From: Chionoecetes opilio
Lineage: Eukaryota > Arthropoda > Malacostraca > Decapoda > Majidae
Length of the DNA stretch: 64,000 nucleotides
Direction: 5' to 3'
Assembly (NCBI GenBank): GCA_016584305.1
Contig: JACEEZ010020305.1
Coordinates: 25,001 to 89,000 of the forward strand
The position numbers and the translations under genes were made by a program. Under the pieces are notes generated by a model. The model saw only the letters and a program-made list of their open reading frames with translations. It had not been told where the DNA came from and did no database searches. This document shows positions 55,080-64,000 of this stretch, piece by piece (positions within the stretch are counted from its first letter, which is position 1; each line of letters starts with the position of its first letter).

Positions 55080-55200
55080 ACAGAAACAGAGCTTTTCCCA
55101 TTGAAGTATTGATGCCTAGAATGGATTAGAAGTCATAACAGCAAAAAGTGTGCATCAATACTTCGTGAGCAGGTAAGAGAGAGACAAAAAGGCATTCACC
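55080..55200 (+). repeat. Decayed LINE 3'-end fragment
   Basis: The sequence cccattgaagtattgatgcc, then tagaatggattagaag and tgtgcatcaatacttcgtg, corresponds by eye to the peptide region AWNGLEEEV...HQF seen at 38060-38120, now broken by stops. Confidence 0.4.
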
Positions 55201-55470
55201 AAACGGGTCATGATTGGAACACAAGCAAAAACGTGGAATGAGAGAGTTGAATGACATGAGGAAAACACGGTGTGTTTGAAGAGTGAACTAACATATCAAT
55301 GAATTACGGTAAGCTCTATTAACCCTAGAGCACTAACTTATATTTGAGTCACACATACACTGAACATGGGTATATTATACCTGACATTGGAAAATATAAA
55401 AGAAATAGAAAATATGCATATTTATTCAAATTAACAATTACACCCTAAAATTAATCTAGGTACCTTACTA

Positions 55471-56275
55471 GGATCACCTGAAGATCCGTCACCCCAGAAT
55501 GTCCACCTGAAGATCCGTCACCCCAGGATTTCCCACCTGAAGATCCGTCACCCCAGGATTTCCCACCTGAAGATCCGTCACCCCAGCCCACAGTGAATGT
55601 AATTTATAAAATTAGGATAACAAATATATTCTTTTGTGTTGTGCATCTTCGAGAAATGCATCTTCTGAAATTCGAGAACAGGCAAAAAAAAAAAACAATT
55701 CATATAGACTTAGTGGATTTATACTTTAGGCTGTCTTTTGTTTGGCATTTCCACAGAAAACCATCCTTCGATCTGGAGTATTTTGTCAAATTCATCCAGT
55801 TATCACAAGTAACACACTTAACTTCACGCTTTAAAAGTCTGTTTTGTTGAAGCCACCGAATAACTATTGTGGAATCACCACACAACAGTGGTAGGACGCT
55901 ATGGTTTGGAAGGTATTGCGTGCCAGGGTCCACTGACTCCTATGACTTCTTTTTTTGCCCACTTACTTTTATATACTCCTACCTGACTGGAGCTACGGTC
56001 ATGACTCCTCCCTTTTACCCATTTGACCTGACCTCACTTGGAAGGTGAAGTCAGGTCAGGTCTTGACCCCACCTGAAGAACCGTCACCCCAGGAAATCTC
56101 ACCTGAAGAACCGTCACCCCAGGAAATCTCACCTGAAGATCCGTCACCCCAGGATATTCCACCTGAAGATCAGTCACCCCAGGATATCCCACCTGAAGAT
56201 CAGTCACCCCAGGATATCCCACCTGAAGATCCGTCACCCTGCCAAACTCTGGGGTGACGGATCTTCAGGTGATCC
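55471..56275 (-). mobile_element. Merlin-like element with perfect 28-bp inverted ends and 8-bp target duplication
   Basis: The octamer ccttacta flanks it at 55463-55470 and 56276-56283. The ends are perfect 28-bp inverted repeats (55471-55498 and 56248-56275) starting GGATCACCTGAAGATCC. Internal direct arrays of a 30-bp unit derived from the same sequence (acctgaagatccgtcacccc) lie at about 55477-55590 and 56071-56240. The interior encodes a fragment resembling an IS1016/ISXO2-type (Merlin) transposase N-terminus. Eight- to nine-base duplications are usual for Merlin. Confidence 0.8.
55700..55933 (-). pseudogene. Merlin/ISXO2-like transposase N-terminal fragment
   Basis: The minus frame includes TIVIRWLQQNRLLKREVKCV followed by TCDNWMNLTKYSRSKDGFLW and KCQ. 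This is the C-x2-C...W-x-C zinc-ribbon-like layout of the N-terminus of IS1595/ISXO2-type transposases. No catalytic DDE region is visible within the 805-bp element, so it cannot be autonomous. Confidence 0.6.
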
Positions 56276-56618
56276 CCTTACTATTACTTCTTAACTCATA
56301 CAAATAAGGCCCTTAATTAATTCAGGAAAAAAAATAGTGAAAAGCAAAAAAAGCAAAAACCTTTGAGTACTTCTTGCCCAAAAAGAAATGGCATCACCAA
56401 TTTCAATTAAACTTCCCCAAACCCTTCCCAGGTGTGCTGCCTCTGCTCACAGGGAGTCACCAGTACTCAGTTCATACGCAAACTGTAGGGAAGAGAGGCA
56501 GGAAAAGATGCTTTTTTAGTACACAACTTTTACAACAAAGCCTTTTTTAGTACACAGAAATGACCACATCACAACAAAATAATGGTTTCAGGTATATTCC
56601 TTGACACTTACCTCAGCC

Positions 56619-58632
56619 TCACACGCAGTCGCAGCAGTAGGGGTAGTAGTGGCTCGGCGGGCATACAAGTACGTGACATCCATGACACCTGAAGCGGGTC
56701 TTCTTATCAGCCTTCGACGGACACTTGGCGCACCGGACCATGGGCCTCATTTCTGCTGCTGACGGCCCTCCAACATCACCCACGGCAGAGGGGTTGAGCA
56801 GGCACACTTTGCTGATGACTTGCCTAACTTGCCTGTACAGGCGTTCAGGTGGTTTTCAGCCGAGGGCTTGATGAGCTGTAAGGCTAACTCCCGCATGTAT
56901 GTTTTCCTTTCAGCTGGATGCCTCCTACCCTGCCAGCGTTGTCCTTGTGGATAATCAAGGCATTTATAAGAGCTGCATTTATAATGCCAAAGAAGATATA
57001 CAGCGGCCACTTTCGCGTTTTCCTGCTGCAGCTGTAGATGGCACACATTTGGTCGAACGTGTTGACTTCCCTCCTTTTCTCTCATTATAAAACTGAATTA
57101 TCTCTGGCTTTCCTCTTTCATTCATAGTCGGGTGCATATGCATCGACGACAACAGGAGGACATTCTTCTTTTTTGTGATTCTGTCTGGCACGTAGGATAC
57201 GAGCGTCATGTCATTGGTAAAGTAGCAGTAGCCAATAAACTTTTCCCACACACTCCTGATTGCGGCTAATTTGTCGCTTTTCTTCCTATCGTCCCGTGTC
57301 TTTGCGTCATCAAATCGTAGGCAGTCCAACAGGAATGTAAATCCAACCTCCGACATAGCCCTACCCAAGCTGCCCTATAGAATCAATCAATCATTGGGGG
57401 CATACGCCGGGGGGCGCGTCGCCTCGCCAACCCTACGCAGCCACTCCCAGGGGTCACCACGCGCAAGTCCCCATGCAGGCTCCTTTCCCATACCAAGCAG
57501 CTCTCGACAAGAAACATCAACTTGCCCCAGCCGTGAGCCCTGTGGGCGCCCCCTTGGCCTCCTCCATGCCGGATTGTCTCTTACAGATACAACCCGATGG
57601 GAAGGATCGGTTTCAGGGTAGCGTGCCACATGCCCATATAGCCGTAGTTGGCGTTGACGGACTATGCAGGTAATAGGCCTCGATTCAGTCTCAGTGCAAT
57701 CGCTGATTTGACACGTAATCATCCCAGCGATACCCCATGATTCTGCGAAGAACACTTATTACCAAAGGCATTGATTCATCTCTTCAAGTCACTATTTAGT
57801 GTCCTTGTCTCACAACCATATAGTAAGACAGGGATCACAAGCGACTTGAAGATTCGGATCTTTGTCCTCCTGCACAGGTACCGACAACGCCAAATACTCC
57901 CGCTGAGCGAGTCCATAGCACCATGGGCTATGCCAATCCGCCGTAAGACTTCTTGACGTGACCCGCCGTCATTATGGACTACGCTACCAAGTAAAATTTT
58001 CCAAGATCTCAATGTCTTCGCCGCACGCATGAACAGACTGTACTGCTTCATCTAGTAAGTCTCCAAACACCTGGACCTTGGTCTTAAGCCAGGAGACCTC
58101 AAGTCCCAAAGGCTTTGCCTCCTCGTGCAGCGCCTCGAGAGCCATCACCAGGACCTCCAGCGACTCAGCAAAGATTACTGCATCATCGGCAAAAACAAGA
58201 AAAGATCAGTGATCTTGGTGTTGCCGACGGATGCTCCACAATCATTTTGATCTACAACCTTGTCCAATACCCAGTCCATACAAGCGTTGAAAAGTGATGG
58301 GGCCAGGACGCACCCTTGCCTCACTCCTGCATTAACAGGAAAGAAGCTGGATACACCTGCCCCACCCTATAGAATGGAGCCCCCGAAATAGGGCACCACA
58401 ATTCCTTTGTATGCAGGTGGTTGTCACTCCTGTACCCACTAAACAACAACACGCCTAGCATGGCACGTATCTCTGCTGCTGTTGTCCTCTGCACAGTGGA
58501 TGTTTTCTTCTTGTAATTGATGACTACTTCTTCAATCTTCTGATTGGTCCATTCCACTATTTCATTTACGATATCATCAGACAAAAATAGCTTGAAGCAC
58601 TGCTCTACTTTCTTTGTCACTACTGGGTACAA
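56619..58632 (-). pseudogene. piggyBac transposase remnant (N-terminus, end of core, Cys-rich C-terminus)
   Basis: The upper fragment (58632 to 58376) reads FLSDDIVNEIVEWTNQKIEE through LGVLLFSGYRSDNHLHTKEL and W. It is interrupted by the RTE-like insertion and resumes at about 57372 with FTFLLDCLRFDDAKTRDDRK. This joins directly to late-core sequence (LVSYVPDRITKKKNVLLLSS and YNERKGG), so most of the catalytic core with its Asp residues is deleted. A last fragment (56619-56760) has the Cys/His-rich C-terminal domain (CAKCPSKADKKTRFRCHGCH). Several frame breaks. Confidence 0.8.
57384..58364 (-). mobile_element. RTE-like LINE, 5'-truncated, 11-bp target duplication
   Basis: The sequence ccctatagaat occurs at 57373-57383 and 58365-58375, on either side, and the piggyBac frame continues across it. 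Motifs include GVRQGCVLAPSLFN, FADDAVIFAESLEVL (the catalytic FADD box), TKIRIFKSLVIPVLLYGCET and the C-terminal LYGHVARYPETDPSHR. Frame breaks are present. On the sense strand the 3' end is a GATT-type tail. Confidence 0.85.
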
Positions 58633-59097
58633 AAAGAATAGCTTCCACTTGCTCCTCAGTTAGAATTTCATGGGAATGGGAAGCCATTATGGTCAGGATA
58701 ACTCACTAATGGTATAATAGTCTCTGAAATACTATTCACAGCCTGAAATGAAAAATAAATCATTCGTACACTCGCACTTTATACACATCCACTGAACTCT
58801 GGTATAATATACCCGAATTTTTCTTTTACTAAATCCACTGAACTCAGGGAAACGATACCCGATCCTGTGATTCTAGAATATTCCAGGGCACGGAGCGGAG
58901 CGACGTGACCTACCTCCGTCAGGACTTGGGACAGACAAAAGCTATTGAGAATAGCAGCTCCACGGGAACACCACGTGGTGCGCGTGACGTCATGGCGTTC
59001 GGGTATATTATACCCATGTTCAGTGCTCTAGGGTTAATTGTATTCACTTACTTTCCATTGAGGAGGGGCGTGGTATGTATATGGGAATGAGATTCAT

Positions 59098-59290
59098 TGA
59101 TTTAATGCCAAAAAAAAGGGAGAAATGTGCCAGACATCCGGGGTCATATGGCACTATGGCAAAGCATAAAAAGGGAAGGGGTTATAGAGAAAGTGAAACG
59201 GTGAGGGAAGGGGGAAGGAACGGAATGTTACAGCAGGATGGTTAGATCAGATGAAGGATATGGATTTGTTGGAGGAAAGTTAAATTATTC
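59098..59290 (-). mobile_element. 3' fragment of the ORF1-only element family
   Basis: Shares ttgatttaatgcc, gtgccagacatc, gtcatatggcactatggcaa and gaaacggtgagggaaggg with the 3' ends of copies A and B, in the same orientation. Confidence 0.8.
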
Positions 59291-59762
59291 AGGGAGTATG
59301 AAAATGAGAACATAAGGCTAAAAGATAGTGATAGGCCTACACTTTGTAGTTTCCACAATACACATACTTTACCTACATCCACCCTCCGTCCCTATCCATG
59401 AAACTAATCTTTTTCTTAACTTCCTCTTCACTCTACACTAACAACGTGAAATCAGTCTTATCAAAATCACCTGCCATCCTATTAGTGAATCAATTCATGC
59501 CTGTCTCTTCTCTAAATTAATTTTTGTTCTATCCTTGTCACTAACCATAAGAATCTTGCCGGCATCTGCTCAAGAAGTTGGGAGTTCAAAAAATGCAAAA
59601 GATATAAAGGGCATTAATTCAATAAGCAACTGTGAATTAATAGCTGGTATGTGATTGGCGAAAGTGCATGACTGGGAGGTAGAATCATTTAGATTAACGA
59701 GGAAACAAATAGTACCACAAACAGACTACGTATACACATATGTAATGAAAAGTTGGATGTAT

Positions 59763-59966
59763 GATTGATTGAAATGACAAAAGTGGTATTGGGATGTGCC
59801 AGACATCAGATGTCATATGGCACGATGGAATAAGTGAAGGGCTTAGAAAGAGAGGGTGAAACGGTGAGGGATGGGGAAAGGAACGGGATGTTAGAGCAGG
59901 ATGGTCAAATCAAATGAAGAATGTGTATGTGTTAGAGGAAGGAGATTAAATTACTGAGGGAGAAAC
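59763..59966 (-). mobile_element. 3' fragment of the ORF1-only element family
   Basis: Begins gattgattgaaatgac and contains gatgtgccagacatcagat, gtcatatggcacgatgg and gtgaaacggtgagggatgg. Diverged from copies A and B. Confidence 0.75.
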
Positions 59967-60008
59967 GGGGATTCTGTGATGACATAGGTAGTAAAAGGCT
60001 TTGAGGAG

Positions 60009-60072
60009 ATTGATTTAATGCTGAAAAAGGGGGGAATGTGCCAGACATCAGAGGTCATATGGCACATGAGGA
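60009..60072 (-). mobile_element. Short 3' fragment of the ORF1-only element family
   Basis: Contains gattgatttaatgctg, aatgtgccagacatcagagg and tcatatggcac. Immediately followed by a SINE-like module on the opposite strand (60087-60152). Confidence 0.75.
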
Positions 60073-60086
60073 GAGAGAACAGATAA

Positions 60087-60152
60087 AAGTAAGCACAGGA
60101 ACTACCACGTGTAGGTCTCACGGCCTCTTGTAGCTTCCAAATTTTCTAATGT
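60087..60152 (-). repeat. SINE-like dispersed module, third copy (inverted)
   Basis: The reverse complement matches 8847-8906: aggaactaccacgtgtaggt then ctcttgtagcttcc. Confidence 0.55.
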
Positions 60153-60787
60153 TCTTATGGAACGGGATAAAAGTATCCAGTCTTGGATCGCCCAAACAAG
60201 ACGAGTTGAGTGAAGGGACTGTGAGAGAAAGGGAATTATGGGAATCAGTGCAAATAGTAAAAGATAGAAGAAAAGCAGGCACTTTAAGGCAAAAAGGATA
60301 GAGTACAATTCAGTCCAGTCGTAAGAACACTGGGCTCTTGGTTTGAATTGCAAGTGAAGGAAAATGACAGCAAAGCTAGCAAAGCAAACCTTCTGTTGAT
60401 TAGAAATTGAACGAGTGAATGAGGAAACCGCGAGTTAACTTCTTTCAGGGACACTTATTTATGGATTGTTTTGACAACTGGAATAAATAAATGTAATAGT
60501 TTTCTGATAAGAGGCAGCATAGACCATACGGCACAAATTCATGTAAGGAAGTGTTGAAGGGGTAAGGGAAGAGACCGTAAAGGGCAAGCAATGAAGAAAG
60601 GGTATTGTTGTGATTTGAAGGTCATTGAATACATTAATATTGCTCAACCGCTGGAAACAAAAGGTATTATGTTAGGCATTACAACTTATTGAAACTTAAT
60701 TATTATGAAAATCAATTAAGTGAAAGTTTAAGGTAAAAGCAAATGTAGATTGTGAAATGTTGGATATCCTGAAATAATTTACAAAGA

Positions 60788-63517
60788 TTGATTGATTGAT
60801 TTAATACTAAAAGGGGAAAATGTGTCAGACATCAGAGGTCATATGGCACTATGGCAAAGCATAATGAAGGGGAGGGGTTATAGAGAAAGAGTGAAACGGT
60901 GAGGGAAGGGGAAAGGAACGGAACGTTATAGCAGTATGGTTAGATCAGAGGAAGGATGTGTATTTGTTAGGGGAAGGAGATCATAAAATGGGAATTGGGA
61001 CAGGGGTGAGTAAGGAAAGTTTCAGTGAGGCAGATAACTGGAGGCTTATAGCAAGAAATCAGGAGACAAAGGTCTCGTCTGTGGGAGCAGAAGTCGTGAA
61101 TGTTCCTATGAAGAACAGACAGAGTAGAGGTTAGCGGGTGATGATAGTTGGAATGGTAGCGTCCGGAGTAGAGGGGTTAGCAGGATCAGGGATATCAGGT
61201 GGGGGATCAAGAGTAGTAGGTGAAGTACAGTCAGTAGGGTCAGGGGGGCGAGGGGACAGGGATGGGGATTGTTGAGGCAAAAGGGAGGCACGTGTACACC
61301 CAGGAGGGAGGGGTAAGTTAAGAAGACTTAACAGCGGGACGGTTAGAGGTAGTAGAAGAGGGAGAGGACATAGGGTGATCAGAGGAAAGGGGGGAAGGGT
61401 GTAGTGGGGAGAATGAAGGAGAAGGCGGAGAAGTGGAGGAGCAGGGGGGAAGTTGGGAGAAGGAGGAAGAGGGGTAGGTGGAAGGTGGGAGGGATGAGGA
61501 TGTATCTCGGCTGAGACTTTTGTGAGTTGAGAATGAAGGTAGGGATGATGAGGCGGTTTGTGAAGAGGGCAGAGGGGTCATGTCTTGAGGCTGAGCGAGG
61601 TACTCCTCGATCATATCCATGGTCTCAACTGGAGTCAGGAGGAGAGACCTGGGAGGCACAGGGTTTCTTAGTAGGAGACATAGAAAGTGGGGTGTGAGGA
61701 ACTGAGGAGAGAGATAGTGGAAGGTTTCAGGGGGGAGGAAGGGGAAGAACGTTTAGGTCGTCTGACAAGAGGAGTCCGAAGGATGCGTGGAGGAAGGAAG
61801 GGGTGGGGGGATCGAGGAAGGAATAGAGGTCGGAGTATCTGGACTCGGGACGGAAAAAGTGTGTAGTAGTGGGATTCGGAAAAGGTGGATTGGAAATAAG
61901 CTGAGAGACGGGGGTAGGCGAAAAGCCTGGCGAGCTTCTTGGCGGGCTTCCCATAAAGTTAAGCCCTTCTTAAATCTGATGGATGCCACTTCCGATTCGA
62001 AGTGGTAGACAGGGCAACCCCTGTAGAAGACGTTGTGGGAACGACCACAGTTCGCACAAGTGGGAACATGTTGCAGGACACTTGGAACGAGCATGGCCAG
62101 GTTGAGCACAAAATGGGCAGCGGGCAAGGGAACGGCAGTGCTTGGCAGGGTGGCCAAAACGCCAGCAGGACTGGCACTGGCGTGGAGTAGGGCGGTAAAG
62201 TTTAACAGAGTAGTGGACCCCGGCAACATAAATGCTACCAGGGAGATCTTGCCTTTTGAAAGCGACTTTGGCAATATTGGTAGGGGACTTACGGCGGCCC
62301 CGGGGTGGGATGGTGTAGCAGTAAACTGCAATGGCATCATAATCCTCTGCCAAAAGGTCGAGGAGGACATCCGCGCACTCGGACCATTCGGTGTCATCGA
62401 CTGGGCAAGAACGCGGGGGGAGGGAAACTGTTCCAGTGCAGGTGTTAAGAGCAGTGTCGGGCGTGATGCAGAAGGAGTTGCCATCGAGGTCTTTAAGATT
62501 GAGCAGTGCATTAGCTTGGGCCTCGGTGTCAACAGTCACCAGGCGGGACCGGTCGGGGCGGGAACTGAATGCAACCTTGCCAACTTGCCGTTGGAGGCAT
62601 GCCGTGAAACGTAGGGCGTTAGCAGAGTAAGGGGCGGTGCTAGGGACAATGAAGAAACTGTCCCACTTTGCAGGACCAAAAAGAGTGTCGAAGGAGGGGT
62701 GAGGGAGAGTAGATGTGCGTGGGCGTGTGGAAGAGGTGACCGTGCGGCTTGTAGTTCTCCCGGAAGGAGAAGGGTTGTTGGGTGCAAGAGTAGCTACACA
62801 TGATGAGGACAAAGAAGGTTGGGGAGGAGGAGGGATCTGGAGGGGAAGAGCAGGGAGGCAAGGATGGAGAAGGTACGGAAGAGGTAGTGGGGTTGTGAGC
62901 TGGAGTTGTCGCCTGGTGCCGAGGATGGATTCTTGATCTGGCTACGGGGCTCAGGAGCACTAAGTGGCCCTGAGGGTCGAGTTTGGGGTACAGGCAAATC
63001 AGTATTCCGGGCCGTAGTCAAAAGAGGAGCAGGGGTCGGTAAACCAGGGGGATCAGTAGGGTCATTTGGTAGAGGGGCCGGCCCTAAAGCCCCTATAAAA
63101 GTTAAATTATCATCATTGGCCATGGTGAGCCTGGAGTAAAGAGGGGGAAATAAACAGTCAGCCCCTCATAACCCCCAAGAGGGGTAAGGGCAATGGTTTT
63201 AAGGGTATACGCACAGTATACCCTGAGTATACCGTGACACCCTGAGGCCGTTCGTGACTGACCCGAAGCCAGCCTCATATCCCATCAGCACGGCTCTCAC
63301 ACCTTAGGAGGAAAGGGGGATAGGAGGAGGTACAAGAGGAGAGATAGAGGGAAGGAAGGGAACAAGGAGGAAGACGGGAAAGGCCAGGCAAAATTTGTCA
63401 GACCGAGGACAGGGCCCAAAGCCAAGGGAGCGACCAGTTCTTCCCCCGGGCGTCAGGCCCCAGTCCCCGGGTCCGAAGCCCCCCCACGATGACAGCGGGC
63501 CTGGGAACAGGGGGGGG
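60788..63517 (-). mobile_element. ORF1-only non-LTR retroelement, copy B, full length with 9-bp target duplication
   Basis: The sequence ttacaaaga lies at 60779-60787 and 63518-63526. From the 5' end (a run of C on the minus strand) come a GC-rich 5' UTR of about 390 bp, an ORF1 starting at ATG 63123, a Pro-rich region, and the conserved 3' end with an AATC-type tail. No reverse transcriptase or endonuclease sequence is present. It is collinear with copy A, so the structure is a property of the family and not a random deletion. Confidence 0.85.
61560..63123 (-). pseudogene. ORF1 (gag-like, CCHC zinc knuckles) of copy B
   Basis: Begins MANDDNLTFIGALGP. The nucleic-acid-binding part carries CQSCWRFGHPAKHC and CPFCAQPGHARSKC knuckles. 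A third Cys cluster (CANCGRSHNVFYRGC) is in a different frame, so frame shifts have accumulated near 62080 and again near 61940. The C-terminal Pro/Ser-rich part includes the conserved MIEEYLAQ. The position where copy A has TGA is CGA (Arg) here. Confidence 0.8.
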
Positions 63518-63526
63518 TTACAAAGA

Positions 63527-64000
63527 ATAAAGAATAACCACTGATTAGACCTGAAAATCTTTATCTTGGTTTCTCATTTTCCATATGGACACTTACAACA
63601 AAGAGGTAAATAAAGTTACTTCTAATTTGATGATGGTATATTTTTTTTCAGAATTTCTAAATGAAAAAGAAAAATTTTAATTTCCTTTTCAGAGGTAAAT
63701 ATCTCAATAAATAAGAAAAATCCTCGCTTGCTAATGTCGTTCAACTTAATTCATGTTACAATAGGAATGATCGAAGGTACGCTGCCCGAGACTAAACTAG
63801 ATTGTTTGGCAACCTGTGACGCGACACTTTTATCTGGACCAAGCTTAGTTTTCTACACACACCAAGGAAGTTAAGTAGGGGCAATCATTTTAGTGTTACA
63901 TAGCCTTTATGATACCAGGATTGCCTCAAAGAACGTGTCATTAGCGGTTGCAGGCGCTAGTTTAATCATTAGTTGTACCAGTCTGATCTGTTATAAGTCT
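63527..64000. other. No gene seen
   Basis: AT-rich flank of retroelement copy B with no recognisable exon or repeat. Confidence 0.5.

Larger units (their letters stand above)
55323..59033 (-). mobile_element. piggyBac transposon with intact TTAA-flanked ends
   Basis: TTAA lies at 55319-55322 and 59034-59037. The element begins CCCTAGAGCAC and ends with the inverted GTGCTCTAGGG. Both ends also carry the subterminal tgaacatgggtata motif. Inside, the minus strand encodes piggyBac transposase pieces. It contains two later insertions, a Merlin-like element (55471-56275) and an RTE-like LINE (57384-58364). Confidence 0.9.

Noticed and set aside
57384..58364. The RTE-like LINE as the likely mobiliser of the ORF1-only family because both end in ATTG/AATC repeats
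   Set aside because: On their sense strands the tails are complementary and not identical (GATT-type versus AATC-type), so the shared-tail argument fails.

Overview
The window is eukaryotic nuclear DNA, most likely from an arthropod and probably a decapod crustacean. That assignment is an inference from the mix of long GA, GT, TA and AAAT microsatellites, decapod-style non-LTR retrotransposon remnants, CCTAA-like interspersed motifs and a host gene with many small exons and long transposon-filled introns. I see no prokaryotic features, CRISPR arrays, rRNA or intact tRNA genes.

One host gene dominates the minus strand, from a probable 5' UTR exon near 52.7-52.8 kb to a stop codon at 6967-6969. 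I could join 25 coding exons by splice sites whose phases all agree. The predicted product is a nuclear-type protein of about 5,000 residues: a short helical N-terminus, an Arg/Glu-rich 16-residue repeat array, a disordered region with RDPR motifs, one RRM, a long Ser/Lys/acidic region and about 35 degenerate C2H2 zinc fingers. Most of the first 2,900 residues come from one exon of 8.56 kb (39270-47830). The frame is continuous except for a one-base-equivalent shift inside that exon, within 44681-44738. I do not recognise a named orthologue.

At the left end, after a large GA microsatellite, lies a complete hAT-type element (1612-3235, 8-bp target duplication). About 40 bp beyond it are one or two apparent terminal exons of an unrecognised membrane protein (minus strand, 3283-3547 and possibly 3743-3850). 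The last intron of the zinc-finger gene (7712-18694) carries a 5'-truncated ORF1-only retroelement (8914-13007) with a poly(A)-tailed reverse-transcriptase fragment nested inside its ORF1, a 580-bp GGGT/G-run tract, and a TTAA-flanked piggyBac-type MITE. A near-perfect inverted duplication at 17682-18199 is also in this intron. Other introns hold three more copies of the same MITE, two pogo/Tigger-like MITEs, a 1.2-kb minisatellite of 25-bp units, an AAAT tract, a hAT-type MITE and assorted LINE ends.

Upstream of the gene (53-64 kb) is an accessory, transposon-rich zone. It contains a 190-bp MITE, a 0.94-kb foldback element, a TTAA-flanked piggyBac element (55323-59033) with a Merlin-like element and an RTE-like LINE nested inside it, several 3' fragments of the ORF1-only family, and a full-length 2.73-kb ORF1-only element with a 9-bp target duplication (60788-63517).

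All joins, domain calls and family calls come from reading the sequence; no database or transcript was consulted.
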